From: Thraustochytrium sp. TN22 | Taxonomy: Eukaryota > Sar > Bigyra > Thraustochytrida > Thraustochytriidae | Length of the DNA stretch: 28,681 bases | Assembly (NCBI GenBank): GCA_013306675.1 | Contig: JABLUY010000351.1 | Coordinates: forward strand, 1 to 28,681 | Reading direction: 5' to 3' | Shown: positions 14,823 through 25,100 of the stretch, in pieces | How the letters are laid out: each line of letters begins with the position of its first letter | How positions within the stretch are numbered: position 1 is the stretch's first letter | Program-made: the position numbers and the translations under genes | Notes under the pieces: model-generated | The model's input: the letters and a program-made list of their open reading frames with translations, nothing else | Told to the model about the DNA's origin: nothing | The model's database searches: none

Positions 14823-15947
14823 TCAGACGAAGCGGAGCTTGCGGGAACCCCAGCCGAGCGCGGCCTTGTGCGAATCGAAGGCGTCCTGGAAGCCGTCCAG
14901 GATGCGCTCGTGCAGGTCGTCGATCTGGTCCTGCGAAGGGGAGGCGACGCGGGAGTGGACCGGGATGAGGTCGCCGACGATGGTGGTGATGTTGACGCGG
15001 TGCGGGACCGGGAGGCCCCAGCGGCCCCAAAAGAAGAAGACCGCGGTCTGCGCCTTGCGCGATAGCCACTCCAGCACGCCGAAGCTGTCGAACCAGGCGC
15101 TGAAGACCTCCGTGTTGCCGACCGAATAGCAGGGCAGCACCGGGACGCCCATGTTGAGTGCAAGCTTGGCCAGGCCCTTGCGGTGCTTGAGCGCGACCAC
15201 CTCGTCCACGTGGTTGCTCTGAAAGATGCCGGCGATGCCGTCGCCCACCACGCCCACCGAGTGGCCCTTGTGCAGCTCGCGCGCAATGGCCGCGCGACTC
15301 ACGTCGCAGCACTGGAGCATGGACAGGTAGCGCAGGAACGGCGTGTAAAAGACGACCGAGGCCGGCGCGCCCCAAAAGGTGCTCCCGCGATACAGCACCG
15401 AGTTCACCGCCGGCACGGCCAGCAGGTTCGCCAGCGGCATCACGCCGTGCGGCACCCCGGACCCAAGGTATGGCCTTCCCGAGCGGAGGTGCTCGCGCAC
15501 AGACCCGCGCCACACGAACCGGTACGAAAAGTACTTGTACATGGCCCGCACCACCGCGGATTTCCACATCCACGGCGCGGACCTCGGCAGCGGGTGAAAG
15601 GCCAGCACCAAGCTGGCCACTGTGTACCTGGCCAACGCCGCCCAGGAGCCGAACACGCTCAGGATGGGCAGCAGCGAGCACCACACGAGCGGGCCGCCGA
15701 GTGCGAAGAACAGCACGCCCATGGCCAGCGCTTGGTCCGTGAGCGACAGGTCGGCGCGCGCCGTCAGCGCGTTCTCCGGAAATGGGCCCTCGTGGGTCAC
15801 CACGTACTCTTGCAGCAGCGTCTCATTGGCCTCGTCCTCGAGCCGCCGCCTCGTCTCCTCGTCGGCGTCCTCCGGCACGAGCCCAGGCTCCAGCAGCGCC
15901 CTCGGCACGCGCCACAGGTCCAGCGAGTAGTACGTCTCGCGTTCCAT
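14823..15947 (-). CDS. DGAT2/MGAT-family acyltransferase-like protein (divergent)
   Basis: This 374-residue protein matches the layout of DGAT2-family acyltransferases, ER enzymes that acylate diacylglycerol, monoacylglycerol or wax alcohols. There is a hydrophobic hairpin (about 74-118), then YLGSGVPHGVMPLA (159-172) in place of the HPHG block, TPFLRYLSM (202-210), GHSVGVVGDGIAGIF (228-242) in place of the GGxxE block, and ALKHRKGLAKLALNMGVPVLPCYSVGNTEVF (252-282), which closely fits the family's RKGFxxxAxxxGxxLVPxYxFGxxE block. The first His of HPHG is Val165, while His167 is kept; the usual Glu after GG is not visible. The ATG at 15947 has C at -3, a weak context, but no other nearby start fits. 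If active it could serve storage-lipid synthesis; a non-canonical substrate is equally possible. Confidence 0.8.
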   Translation of the reverse strand: MERETYYSLDLWRVPRALLEPGLVPEDADEETRRRLEDEANETLLQEYVVTHEGPFPENALTARADLSLTDQALAMGVLFFALGGPLVWCSLLPILSVFGSWAALARYTVASLVLAFHPLPRSAPWMWKSAVVRAMYKYFSYRFVWRGSVREHLRSGRPYLGSGVPHGVMPLANLLAVPAVNSVLYRGSTFWGAPASVVFYTPFLRYLSMLQCCDVSRAAIARELHKGHSVGVVGDGIAGIFQSNHVDEVVALKHRKGLAKLALNMGVPVLPCYSVGNTEVFSAWFDSFGVLEWLSRKAQTAVFFFWGRWGLPVPHRVNITTIVGDLIPVHSRVASPSQDQIDDLHERILDGFQDAFDSHKAALGWGSRKLRFV

Positions 15948-16871
15948 GTGCCTCGCCTCGGCCTGCCCGGGCCCTCACCGCCGCCGCCGCCGCCGCCGGC
16001 CGGCCGCCGCCGCGAGACGCACGTGGGCTTCTTCGCCTCCCCGGCGACGGCGTGCACTGTCGTCGTCGTCGTCGCCGCCGCCGCCGGCGTCCACGGCCTC
16101 CGGGCGCCGCGCCGCACGCCGGCCGGCCGCCAGGCCGCCAGGCAGCGCAGACGCCTGCCCGCCGCGCGCGGTAGCCGCTCTGCGCTGCGCTGCGGGCTGC
16201 GAGTGCGCCGCCGCGAGCGCCCGGCGGCAGTTGTAGCGAGCGGCTTGCAGCGCAGCGCGGCGCCGCAGAGCGTCGAGGGCGCGTGCACGGCCGCGAATCG
16301 CCGAGTCGAGTCGCCCGGGTAGAGCGCCGCGGGCCAGCGGGCGGTGGACGGGCGCGGCTCCGAGCCGCCCGGCGGCACGGCGGCCGGCTGGCGGCGTCGG
16401 CCGTGCTCTCCGGCACGCTCCTGCGGTGGACGCTTGGACGGGCGCCGCAACGGCGAAGCGGGCGAGGAGGCGCCGCGAGCAGACCTCGCCATCGCTTGCC
16501 GGGTGGCTACGACCGACCAAAGCCGAGCGCGGCTGCTCCTCGTGTGAGCGCGCGGCGCGAGGGCGGGCGAGCGAGCCCGGCGCGTGGCAGGACGAGTCGC
16601 CGTGCGTGGCCGCTGACGGCCCGGAGACCGACCTGCCCAGCTGCTGTGCAGTGCCAGTGATCCTGGCGGCGGCGATGCGGTGCGGCGGACATGGACACGG
16701 CACTGACAGGCCGGCCATGACCACCTGCGGGTGTGCGCCGATGTGGCGCCCGCGCGGACCTCGAAAGGCGAACCAGGCGCGCAGTCAAGGAGCGCCAAGG
16801 ACCGGGCAAGGACTCGGAGCAGTGCAGCGCAGTCCTGCTCGCTTGCCGCGCGTCGCCACGCTAGGCCCAAG
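15948..16871. other. Divergent upstream region with trinucleotide repeats
   Basis: These 924 bp lie between two divergent starts. They contain CCG runs (about 15979-16005), a GTC/GCC run (about 16060-16085) and dense CpG. A CCAGTG word is at 16654. Frames on both strands are low-complexity and give no recognisable protein. Confidence 0.55.
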
Positions 16872-18548
16872 ATGCGCGTGCGCGTGGAGGCGCAGCTGCG
16901 CGGGCTGAGGAGCGCGCAGGGCGGCGAGGTCGAGCGCGGCAAGGAGATGAGGTGCGAGGTGGAGGTGGAGTGCGGCAAGGGAAGGCAGGCGGCCAAGTGG
17001 CTCGCGCTCACGGTCGCGGAGCGGCTGCGTCGCGGAGGCGCGACAGGTGCGGCTGCGGGCCGCTGCGCGAAGGGAAGCGGATGCGCGATGCTGAGGCCGA
17101 TGGGCGTGTACTTTGGCGACGCGCTCGTGGGGCCGGATGAGCGCATCAAGGACGTTCTCAAGAAGAGGGAGCAGGCCGCGGCAGCAACAGCGACAGCAGC
17201 GGTCTTTCGCGTGACCTTCGCGGCAGAGATGCCGTGCTCCGCCGCGGGCAGCCCGTTGCTCGAGAACGGGCACTGGCAGGACCTGGCTTTCGGCAAGAGC
17301 CCCGCGGCGCAGAGCCGGCTGAGGCGCGTCGAGGAGGAGAAGCAGAACGCCGCGCGCGCGGTCATCGCGGAGAACGAAGCGGTGATACGCAGCCAGAATC
17401 AAGCGGGATTTCTCGAGGACCTCGGCCTCGAGCCGGCCCGCGGCCTGCACTTTTTCACCGAGAGCGACGACCTCGCGGGCACGGCGCGCAAGGACTGGCG
17501 CCGCCTGCGGCCCGAGCTGGAGCATCTCATGCAGTTCGACCGAGAGGAACTAACAGCCATCCGCAAGTCGCTCTTCTTACACTACCGTCTGCTGCGCGAC
17601 ACCTTCAAGCTGTACAGTGGCCTTGGCAACGATCGCCAGAGCGCGCTCAGCTTCCCCGAGCTCATGTGCCTGCTGCAGGACACGGAGGTCTGCGAGCCGC
17701 AAGACTCGGATCTCGTGCAGCGCATGGTAGCGCCCATGTTTCTGGGCCGCGGCACAAGCCGCCGCGGTCGGGCCATCCATTCCGCGGCCGACACAGTCTA
17801 CGCCGGTGTCGGCGGCGTGCCGCAGTCCGAGATGCGCTTCTCGCGGGTCCAGTTCCTGGAAGCGCTCACGCGCGTATTCTTATCGGAGGACCTGCACAAG
17901 CTGCACCAGGCGCGCCTCGGCGTCCTCGACGGCCTGTCGTCACTCGTGCGCGCGCCGTCGCAGCGCTTCTCGAACCTCATCGATAATTATGTCGGCCCGG
18001 TGTTGGAACGCCGCATGCACTCGCGCGCCGTGCGAAGGGCGCTCGAGGACCTGAGTGTCTTGCACCTCTTTGTCGATCAGCACCGCTTCCTGATCCGCGT
18101 ATTTGCCAAGTACGCTGCCATGCACGGCTCCAGCGTGCGACGCGAGTCGTCGCGCCGCGCCACCTTCTGGTCCCGCGGCAGCTCGTCCGCGCTCGTGCGG
18201 GCCGCCTCCTCGCGCCACAGGCAGCGCAATATGAACCTCACAGCCTTCCTCATGCTCTTGCAGGACATCGACGTCGTTGGTGACGAGGACGGCGACCACC
18301 GCGTCAACGATGCCTTCGCAGAACGCTCGCACCGCCAGCCCAGCAGTGGCGCAACGGCGGTCGCCGCGAAGCGTGCAGCCGCCACCGTCTCGCGCGTAAC
18401 CTTCGCGGACGCGCGGGGCCTCTTCGCCGCATCGCAGCTCGAGGACGAGGACGAGGGCGAAGAGGATGGCAAGCGGGAGGACGACTGGAACGAGGCCAAG
18501 CGCGGGGACGACGCCGAGACGAAGGCCGACGCAGACGCTGAGGACAGC

Positions 18549-18585
<37 letters not shown>

Positions 18586-18821
18586 GCGCGCTATCCCGGC
18601 GGGCGAGCTCAACACTGGACGATCTCAGCTTCAAGGAGTTCGTCGAGGCCCTGGTCCGCGTCGCATTTGCTGTGCGTAAGCCGCGGCCGCCTGGCTTCGA
18701 CGAGGACGACGAGGACGACAGTCCCGATGACTCTGAGGCGCTCAGAACAATGCGCGTTTTCTTGCGGCACCTTCGCGCGCAGATCCGGGCGCGCAGCAAG
18801 GGCAGCTTCACCGATGCCTGA
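16872..18821 (+). CDS. Acidic protein with two EF-hand-like helical modules
   Basis: This 649-residue protein is not one I can name. Residues 1-100 have strand-helix character (VEVECG, WLALTVAERLR, MGVYFGDALVGPDERIKDVL) that suggests a ubiquitin-like fold (inference). Two copies of a helical module follow. Module 1: DTFKLYSG (243-250), LSFPELMCLLQDTEV (259-273), RFSRVQFLEALTRVF (322-336). Module 2: RVFAKYAAMHG (409-419), MNLTAFLMLLQDIDVVGDEDGD (454-475), LSFKEFVEALVRVAF (585-599). The FLEALVRVA ending resembles EF-hand-like proteins of flagellated protists. Only D469-D475 looks like a calcium loop, and it is imperfect. An acidic insert with ten Asp in a row (561-570) splits module 2. The ATG at 16872 has A at -3; upstream the frame is open only to a GTG. 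Confidence 0.7.
18552..18581 (+). repeat. (GAC)10 microsatellite encoding poly-Asp
   Basis: Ten perfect GAC units inside the acidic insert of the EF-hand-like protein, flanked by degenerate GAG/GAC codons. Confidence 0.9.
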
Positions 18822-19109
18822 CATTGACTCACAGTCGGTGAGAGACACAAAAAGCGGTTCCTGCCTGACCCAAGTTTTGAGCCGAGGTGATCGACCAGAT
18901 GCTTCAGACAGAATCGGAGGCGAGACGCCGGCCGCCGCCGCACCGGCGGCCAGCACAGGCACATACATGATGATGATACATAAAAGCATAAAGGGCGGGC
19001 GACGAAGGTGAAGTCGGAGAGATCGATCGAGACCGAGATGAAACGGCCAGACGCAACTTTGAACGGCCGACGCAAGCTAGCGGTGTGGCCTCTCTTCTTT
19101 TCTTGTTGC
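18822..19109. other. Convergent 3' flanks
   Basis: These 288 bp separate the stops of the EF-hand-like and DENN genes. They are AT-richer than the genes and include ATACATAAAAGCATAAAG near 18973, a possible plus-strand poly(A) signal area. No gene is seen. Confidence 0.55.
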
Positions 19110-22100
19110 TCACCCAGCCGTGGCAAAGGCAGTCTCGAGAAGGCGCAACAGGAGCTCCGAGTTCATGAGCTTGACGCGCAAGGCGTCGACCCAAAGACGC
19201 TCCTCAAACTTGTCCATAAAACGGAGCTTGATCGTGCGTGCCTTATTAGGCTCGCGCAGCTGCGTGACGAGGTAGATCCAGTGTTCGTCGTCGCAGCCCG
19301 CACGCGGCTCGTCGATGGCGTCCTCCGGGCGACTCTTCCGCGTCCGGTCCAGCGTCGCCTGCACGCGAGAGCTCGAGGCCGCGTCGTCCGTCTGCACGTA
19401 CTGAACGGTGGGGACTACAAGGCGCGTGCGTGTGGGGTCCAGGGGCACGCCGCCCTTCTCGCGATTCTTGCTCTTGCGGTAGTGATAGCGTAGCCGCTTC
19501 TCCTCGAGGTAAATCCACTTCTTCTTGGGCTTGATTTGAAAGAAGGACGAGTTCTCGCTAAAGGTCGTCGAGCGGGCCACTTGCCCACCCACACCCTGCC
19601 CGTTTGCACCACCACCGCCGCCGCTGCCACCACCACTTCCTCCTCCCGCTGCTGCTGAAGAGGCGGAGGCAGAGGAAATAGCAGCAGCAGAAGAAGAGGA
19701 GGAGGAGGAGGAAGAAGAAGAAGCCGCCCCCGCGTTGTTTCCAACGCCCCCCGCATTGCTGCCGGCCGGCGACGAGGAGGACCCGGCGCGCCCCCGCGGC
19801 TGCGCCTTGCGGAGCGCCACCTCGAGCTGCATCTCCTGAATATCGCTCGCGACGCGCGAGACAGTGGCCATGCGGTTCATATTCTGGTGCGAACCGCTAG
19901 TCGTAAGTCCAAACGAGGAGAAGATGGAAGACCACTGCGAAGACGCGGCCATTTGCGCCCCGGTCGACTTGCCGCTACTTGCACCGGCCACCGCCGAGCT
20001 CCCGAACACAGACGCACTGTTGCGGCGATGTGAGGCACCCGCGGCTCCGGAGATGGCAATGGTCCCATTGATGCTCGCAGACGTCGAGGAGGACGCGCCC
20101 GAGCCCCCGGAGTTGATTCCAACGCTACCACGACCATGGCCGCTGCCGCCCGCGTCCACCGAGCCCGTTGCGTGCGACGCGGCCGCAATGCTCGCGTCCA
20201 GACTGGAGTCCTCCAGCTCCTCGGCGTCCAAGTCCAGCGTGTGGTCCAGCACGACCATGTATACCCAGCAGCCGCGCGTAAGGCCGACCAGGGAACGGTA
20301 GAGGCGCGCTTTGGCGCGCAGATGCGCCGTGAGCGTGTCGTCGAGCTGCAGCCGCGACACCGACTTGGCCGCCTCGCTCTGCTGCAAGAAGTGCGTCAGC
20401 AGCCGCGAGTGCGCAAATTGCTGCGAGAAGGACCCGCGTGGGTCCTCCACAAGCATGCTCTTGTAGTACTTGTGGCCGTCAAACGACTTGGAGGCGGGCT
20501 CGTAAAAGTACGCATGGAACCGCAACAGCCAGAGCATCGCCAGCTGCGCGCCCTGGTACAGGCGCGCGCAGCGCCGCTGGGACTCCCGCCCCCAGGTCAG
20601 AGCGCCGGCCACGTCCGTGGTTACCGCGTTCGACCCGTCGCGACCGGTCAACGCCGTTGGCGCGGAGGTCGGCGCGCCGGCCTCCGACGTTGAGCCGAGC
20701 GCCGAACCCGCCCTCGGGCCGCCGCACATCATGGCGACGATGGCGCTGCGGAGCGAGGCTGGCAGGCCCGCGCTGCGGCGCGAGCTGTGCGAAGGGTACT
20801 CTACCCAGGCGTCATCCAGGTTGAGCACCGTGGGGTACACGGGCTGCTCGTCCGCCGCGGCGGCCGCGGTCTCCACACCGCGAATAAAGTCCTTGACGGC
20901 GCCCGGGTGAATGCCCACAACGTAGACGCGCGCGTGGAAGACGCGCCCCAGCGCAAAAGCGAGCGGCGCCGGCACGTTGCGCAGCAGCGCATGCACCCAG
21001 ACGAGAGGGCGAATGAGCGCCAGGAGCGCCTCGATGGCCCGTGCGCGCACCGCGCAGAGCGAGGCGGCCACCAGGACGGACTGCTCGTTGAGCAGCGCCG
21101 ACATGAGACAGAAGATGTCGTCGAGCGGCAGCACGCGCAACATGTCCCACAGCCCCAGCAGCGTAGGCAGCGGGTCTCGAAGCGGCACGTTGGCGAGATC
21201 CTCCATGGCAGCGCGCGAGACCGCGACGCGCTCCTCGGAGACGGCCGTTTCGAAAGCCGCACATGTCAGGCCCTCGGGCGGGTCCCCGCGCGCCAGCGAG
21301 TGCGCGCTCACGAGCGGCGCCTCATCCGTGGAGCCGCGGCGGCGCGTCGCCACCATGAGCGTGGAGCTCCAGCCGCCCATGAGCACGTACGTACCCTCGG
21401 CGCCAAGCGGCACCGGGCCCTCAATGCTGCTCACGCGTGCCGGCGGCGACTTGAAGAGGCGCACGTTGCGCGGCTGGTGCGAGGTCTCCTGGCTCGCCTT
21501 GGTCGACCCGAAGATGACCGTCGCGGCGGGCGCCACGGCGCGCGTGGCGCGCGTCAGCTTGCGGATCGTGCGCAAGAGGTCCATGTTCTGCGCGAAGACC
21601 TCCCCCATGTGCAGCGAATGGCCCACGTCGCCGTGCGCCAGCAACTTGAGGCGGTGGAAGCAGCTCCACAGCGCCGCGTTCGTGCGGCCCTCGGTCGTCA
21701 TGAGCTCTGCCTGACGCGCGTTGCGGCACCGCTTACAGCCCTCATCGCCATACCGTAGCTGCTGGCGCAGCTGCCGCACGCGCTCCCGCTGACGCGCCTG
21801 CGCTCCGACCGCCTTCTCCTTGCGCGTGGACACCATCGTGTGGGCCCCGTGGACCCCGGCACCGGCGCGGCCGGCCGCCGCGGCGGCGTGGTTCGCCGGA
21901 AAAGCTTCGGGCGGCACGGCCGAGTCCGACTTGTTACGCCGGTGCGCCGCCGCGGCGCTCTGCAGCGCCGCGAGCCCGCCCTCGCGCCCTCGTGGCTGCG
22001 GCGTCTGCACGCGCAACTCCGTGGTCGGCGCCGACGAATTCGAGTGCACACTACGGAAGCCGAGCGGCGGGCCCTGGCGCCGGTCGCGCCCATAGAGAAC

Positions 22101-25100
22101 CAGGTAGTCGTCATACAGCGGTGACCGCACGTGCTCCTGCAGCATGATACACGTCACGAAGGAGTGCTGGCGCCAGCACTCGTCCGCCAGGTAGTTCCAC
22201 GTGGCCAGCATCTCCACCTGCCTGCTGATGGGCTCGTCCAGGGGCGTCCCGGTCGGGTCGCGATGGCCGCCCAAGGCGTCCAGGCCGAGCTCCAGCAGCC
22301 GCGTCATGTGCTCCAACAGGCGAAAGGTCATACCGGGCGGAGCGAAGACTCCCGGGACGCGCGTCGAGGGAAAGTCGAACTCCGCCATGCCCTCCAGCAG
22401 CGAGTTGGACCGTTGCTTCTTGAGGCGCGGCGGCGGCGGCGGCGGCTGCGATGCCTGCGCCTGGCCTCCCGGCGGCTGCGAGCCGGCGGCGGGCGCGGCC
22501 GTGGTGGCGCCCTCCGTCGACAGCGAAATGAAGTTCGAGAGAGCCTTCTCCACCTCGAGCTGCGCGTTCGTCCGGTCCTCGCCGAACGAGAAGGAGCTCC
22601 CCAGCCCCTTGACTACGCCCAGGTTGGCTGGCGTCGCCGGGAGCACCGTTGTCAGGTAGAGCATGTTGATGAGCTGGACCGTCTCGTGCCAGTAGTTCCA
22701 GGCCTTGGCAGTCTCGCCGCGGAGCGCGTGCACCTCGGTCATGTTGACGAGCGCGCGGAGCATAAGCGGCGCGTACGCGATGTCGGCGCACAAGTCAAGC
22801 GCCATACTCGTGGCCTCTTCGACGCTCTCCAGCACGGCCTCGCGCGACTGCGCGGCGGGGTCCTCCTGGTCGGCTCCACGACACGCGAGCGCCACGAGCT
22901 CGACGTGGCCGATGCGCGCGAGGGTCTTGGCCTGCGAGATCGCATCGTCGATGAGTTGAAAGTATTCAAACGCGCGCCAGTACGACTGCACACAGGTACG
23001 CGCACCGGCCTCGCTAAAGTTCACCTCCACGTCCAGAAAGCCATGCTCGTGGTCTTGTGAGAAGGCGTTGGAAATGGCCAGCGCGGCGGCTGCGTCCGCC
23101 GCTTGCGCCGCGGCAGATGCGTGCGTCTGGCCCGCATACGACGACGACGACGAGGAGGAGGCCTTGGCTCCGGCGGGCCCCGACGCGGGCGGCGGCACGG
23201 GCGTCCGGCGGCCGCACTCGCGGCAGCGTGCAATGCCGGGAGGCGAGGGCGCCGACGCGACGCGCGCCATCACGGTCGGGCAGTACATAATCTGCAGGAT
23301 CTTGCCGCGGTGATAGAACAGCTTGCCGAGCTGGCCTAGTGTCAGGTGCAGAATGCTGGAGCCGTCGCCAGACGAAGCAGAGCTGGCCCGCCCCGGCCGC
23401 GGCGCCGCGGCGGCCGCCGAGGTCACGGCCGCCCCTTCCGAGGAGACGCCGGCCAGCGCGAGCGTCTCGTCAATCCACGTGAGCGCCTCCATTGGGCAGC
23501 CCTGGTACGCCGCGCACTTGGCGCGCAGGGTTGCGTACGTCATGGTGATCTCGCCGCTCGTGCCCGCCAGCATGGTGAGAAGCTCGGCGATCATGCCGCT
23601 GGTCGGCTGCGGCCGCGGCGAGGATCCGATGGAGGCGCGCTGCATCCCGTGGGCGCGCGAGGCGGCAAAGCTCGGGTCGCACCAGCGGCCGAGCGTAACC
23701 TCCTGCGCGAGCTGGTCCAGCGCCATCATACAGTCGGCGAGCCAGCGCAGCTTGAGGCAGCAGCGCGCGAGCGCCAGCAAGACGGTGAGGCGCGACGCGC
23801 TGCTCTGCAGGTGCTCAGCACTGGACGAGTCGTGCAACGGGTGATCGCGGCTTGCGGATGGGTTGTGGCTCGCCCACCCCAGGTACGGGGAGAACTCGGC
23901 GCCCGGCCCGGTGCTCAGCGTCGCCAGCACGCGCTCCAGCAGGCGCGCCGCGTCCTCCGGCCGGTTCGCAGCCAGCAGCACGTGCGCGAGGCGCTGTTGC
24001 AGCTTGACGCGCAGCGAGCGATGGTGCGCGTCCGACGAGGAGTGGCCGCCGACACTAGGGTCGAGGTAGTGGTGGCCGTGGTGACCCCCGCCGCCGTTGC
24101 CGTTCCCGGCGGTCGCCGACGCACCGTACGAGTCGTCCATGGAGGAGGAGCGCCGCGTGCCCAGGTAAGAGAGCGCGAGCTTCAGGTAGGACTCGGCCTG
24201 CGCGAAGTCGGCGCGCTGGTCCAAGAGCATCATGGCGACGCGCTCCGAGACGTAGACGAACTCGTTGAGGCTGGTCTCGAGCTTGGTGGTGTGCAAGATC
24301 TCGAGGTGGTATTTGAGGGCGCGGTCCCAGTCCGCGTGCTCCACGCAGATGCTGCAGAGGCGGCGGTGCAACCATTGGAAGTCAACGTGCTCGCGAATGC
24401 GGTAGGAGCGCGCGGCGGACTCGAAGGCGCCAATGGCGTACTTGTACTTGCCGTTCTCGACGAGGATGTCGCCGTAAAGCACCATGGCGTTGGTGGCGAG
24501 TTCGCTAAGCAGTGGCGCTCCCTCGCATTGCGGCATGTCATTGGCCTGCATCTCCAGCACGAAGAGGCACTCGAAGAGCAGCTCCTCGGCCATGGACAGG
24601 TCGCGCTGCTCGTCCCAGGTGTACATGGCAAGCACGTAGGCCGCCTTGGCCTTGAGCAGCGAGTAAGCCGGAATGCGCGCGTAGAGCGCCAGCAGGCGCT
24701 CCATGCGGTAGCGCGGGTCCACGTTGCAGAGGCGCTCGCACTCGAGCATGTTGTCGCCGCCAGCAGCATCGCGGTGCTTGTGCACAACCCCGATGCACAT
24801 GCTGATGCCTACATCGTCTGGGTGCGCGCCGCTGCCAGCACCGCCGGCGCCGTAGGTCTCCGCGGATGCGCTCACAATATCAATGACCTCGCGCTCGATG
24901 TCGACGTCGCTGGTCATCCACTTTTCCAGCTCCAGCTGCAGCTGGTCCAGGGCGTCCTGCAGCTTGTTGGTCTCGCTCGTGGTGAGCGGCGACATGCCGC
25001 AGAGCAAGAGCTGGATGTCGCAGAGGCAGTTGGCCTGAATCAAGATCGGATCGGCCTGCGGCAGACAGCCAAAATCCTCGCGATCCTCGTAGTCCGAGGC

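Noticed and set aside
15797-17365. 522-codon reverse frame across the divergent promoter and the EF-hand-like gene
   Set aside because: It overlaps two better supported genes, and its composition is Arg/Ala/Ser/Pro-rich without any motif.
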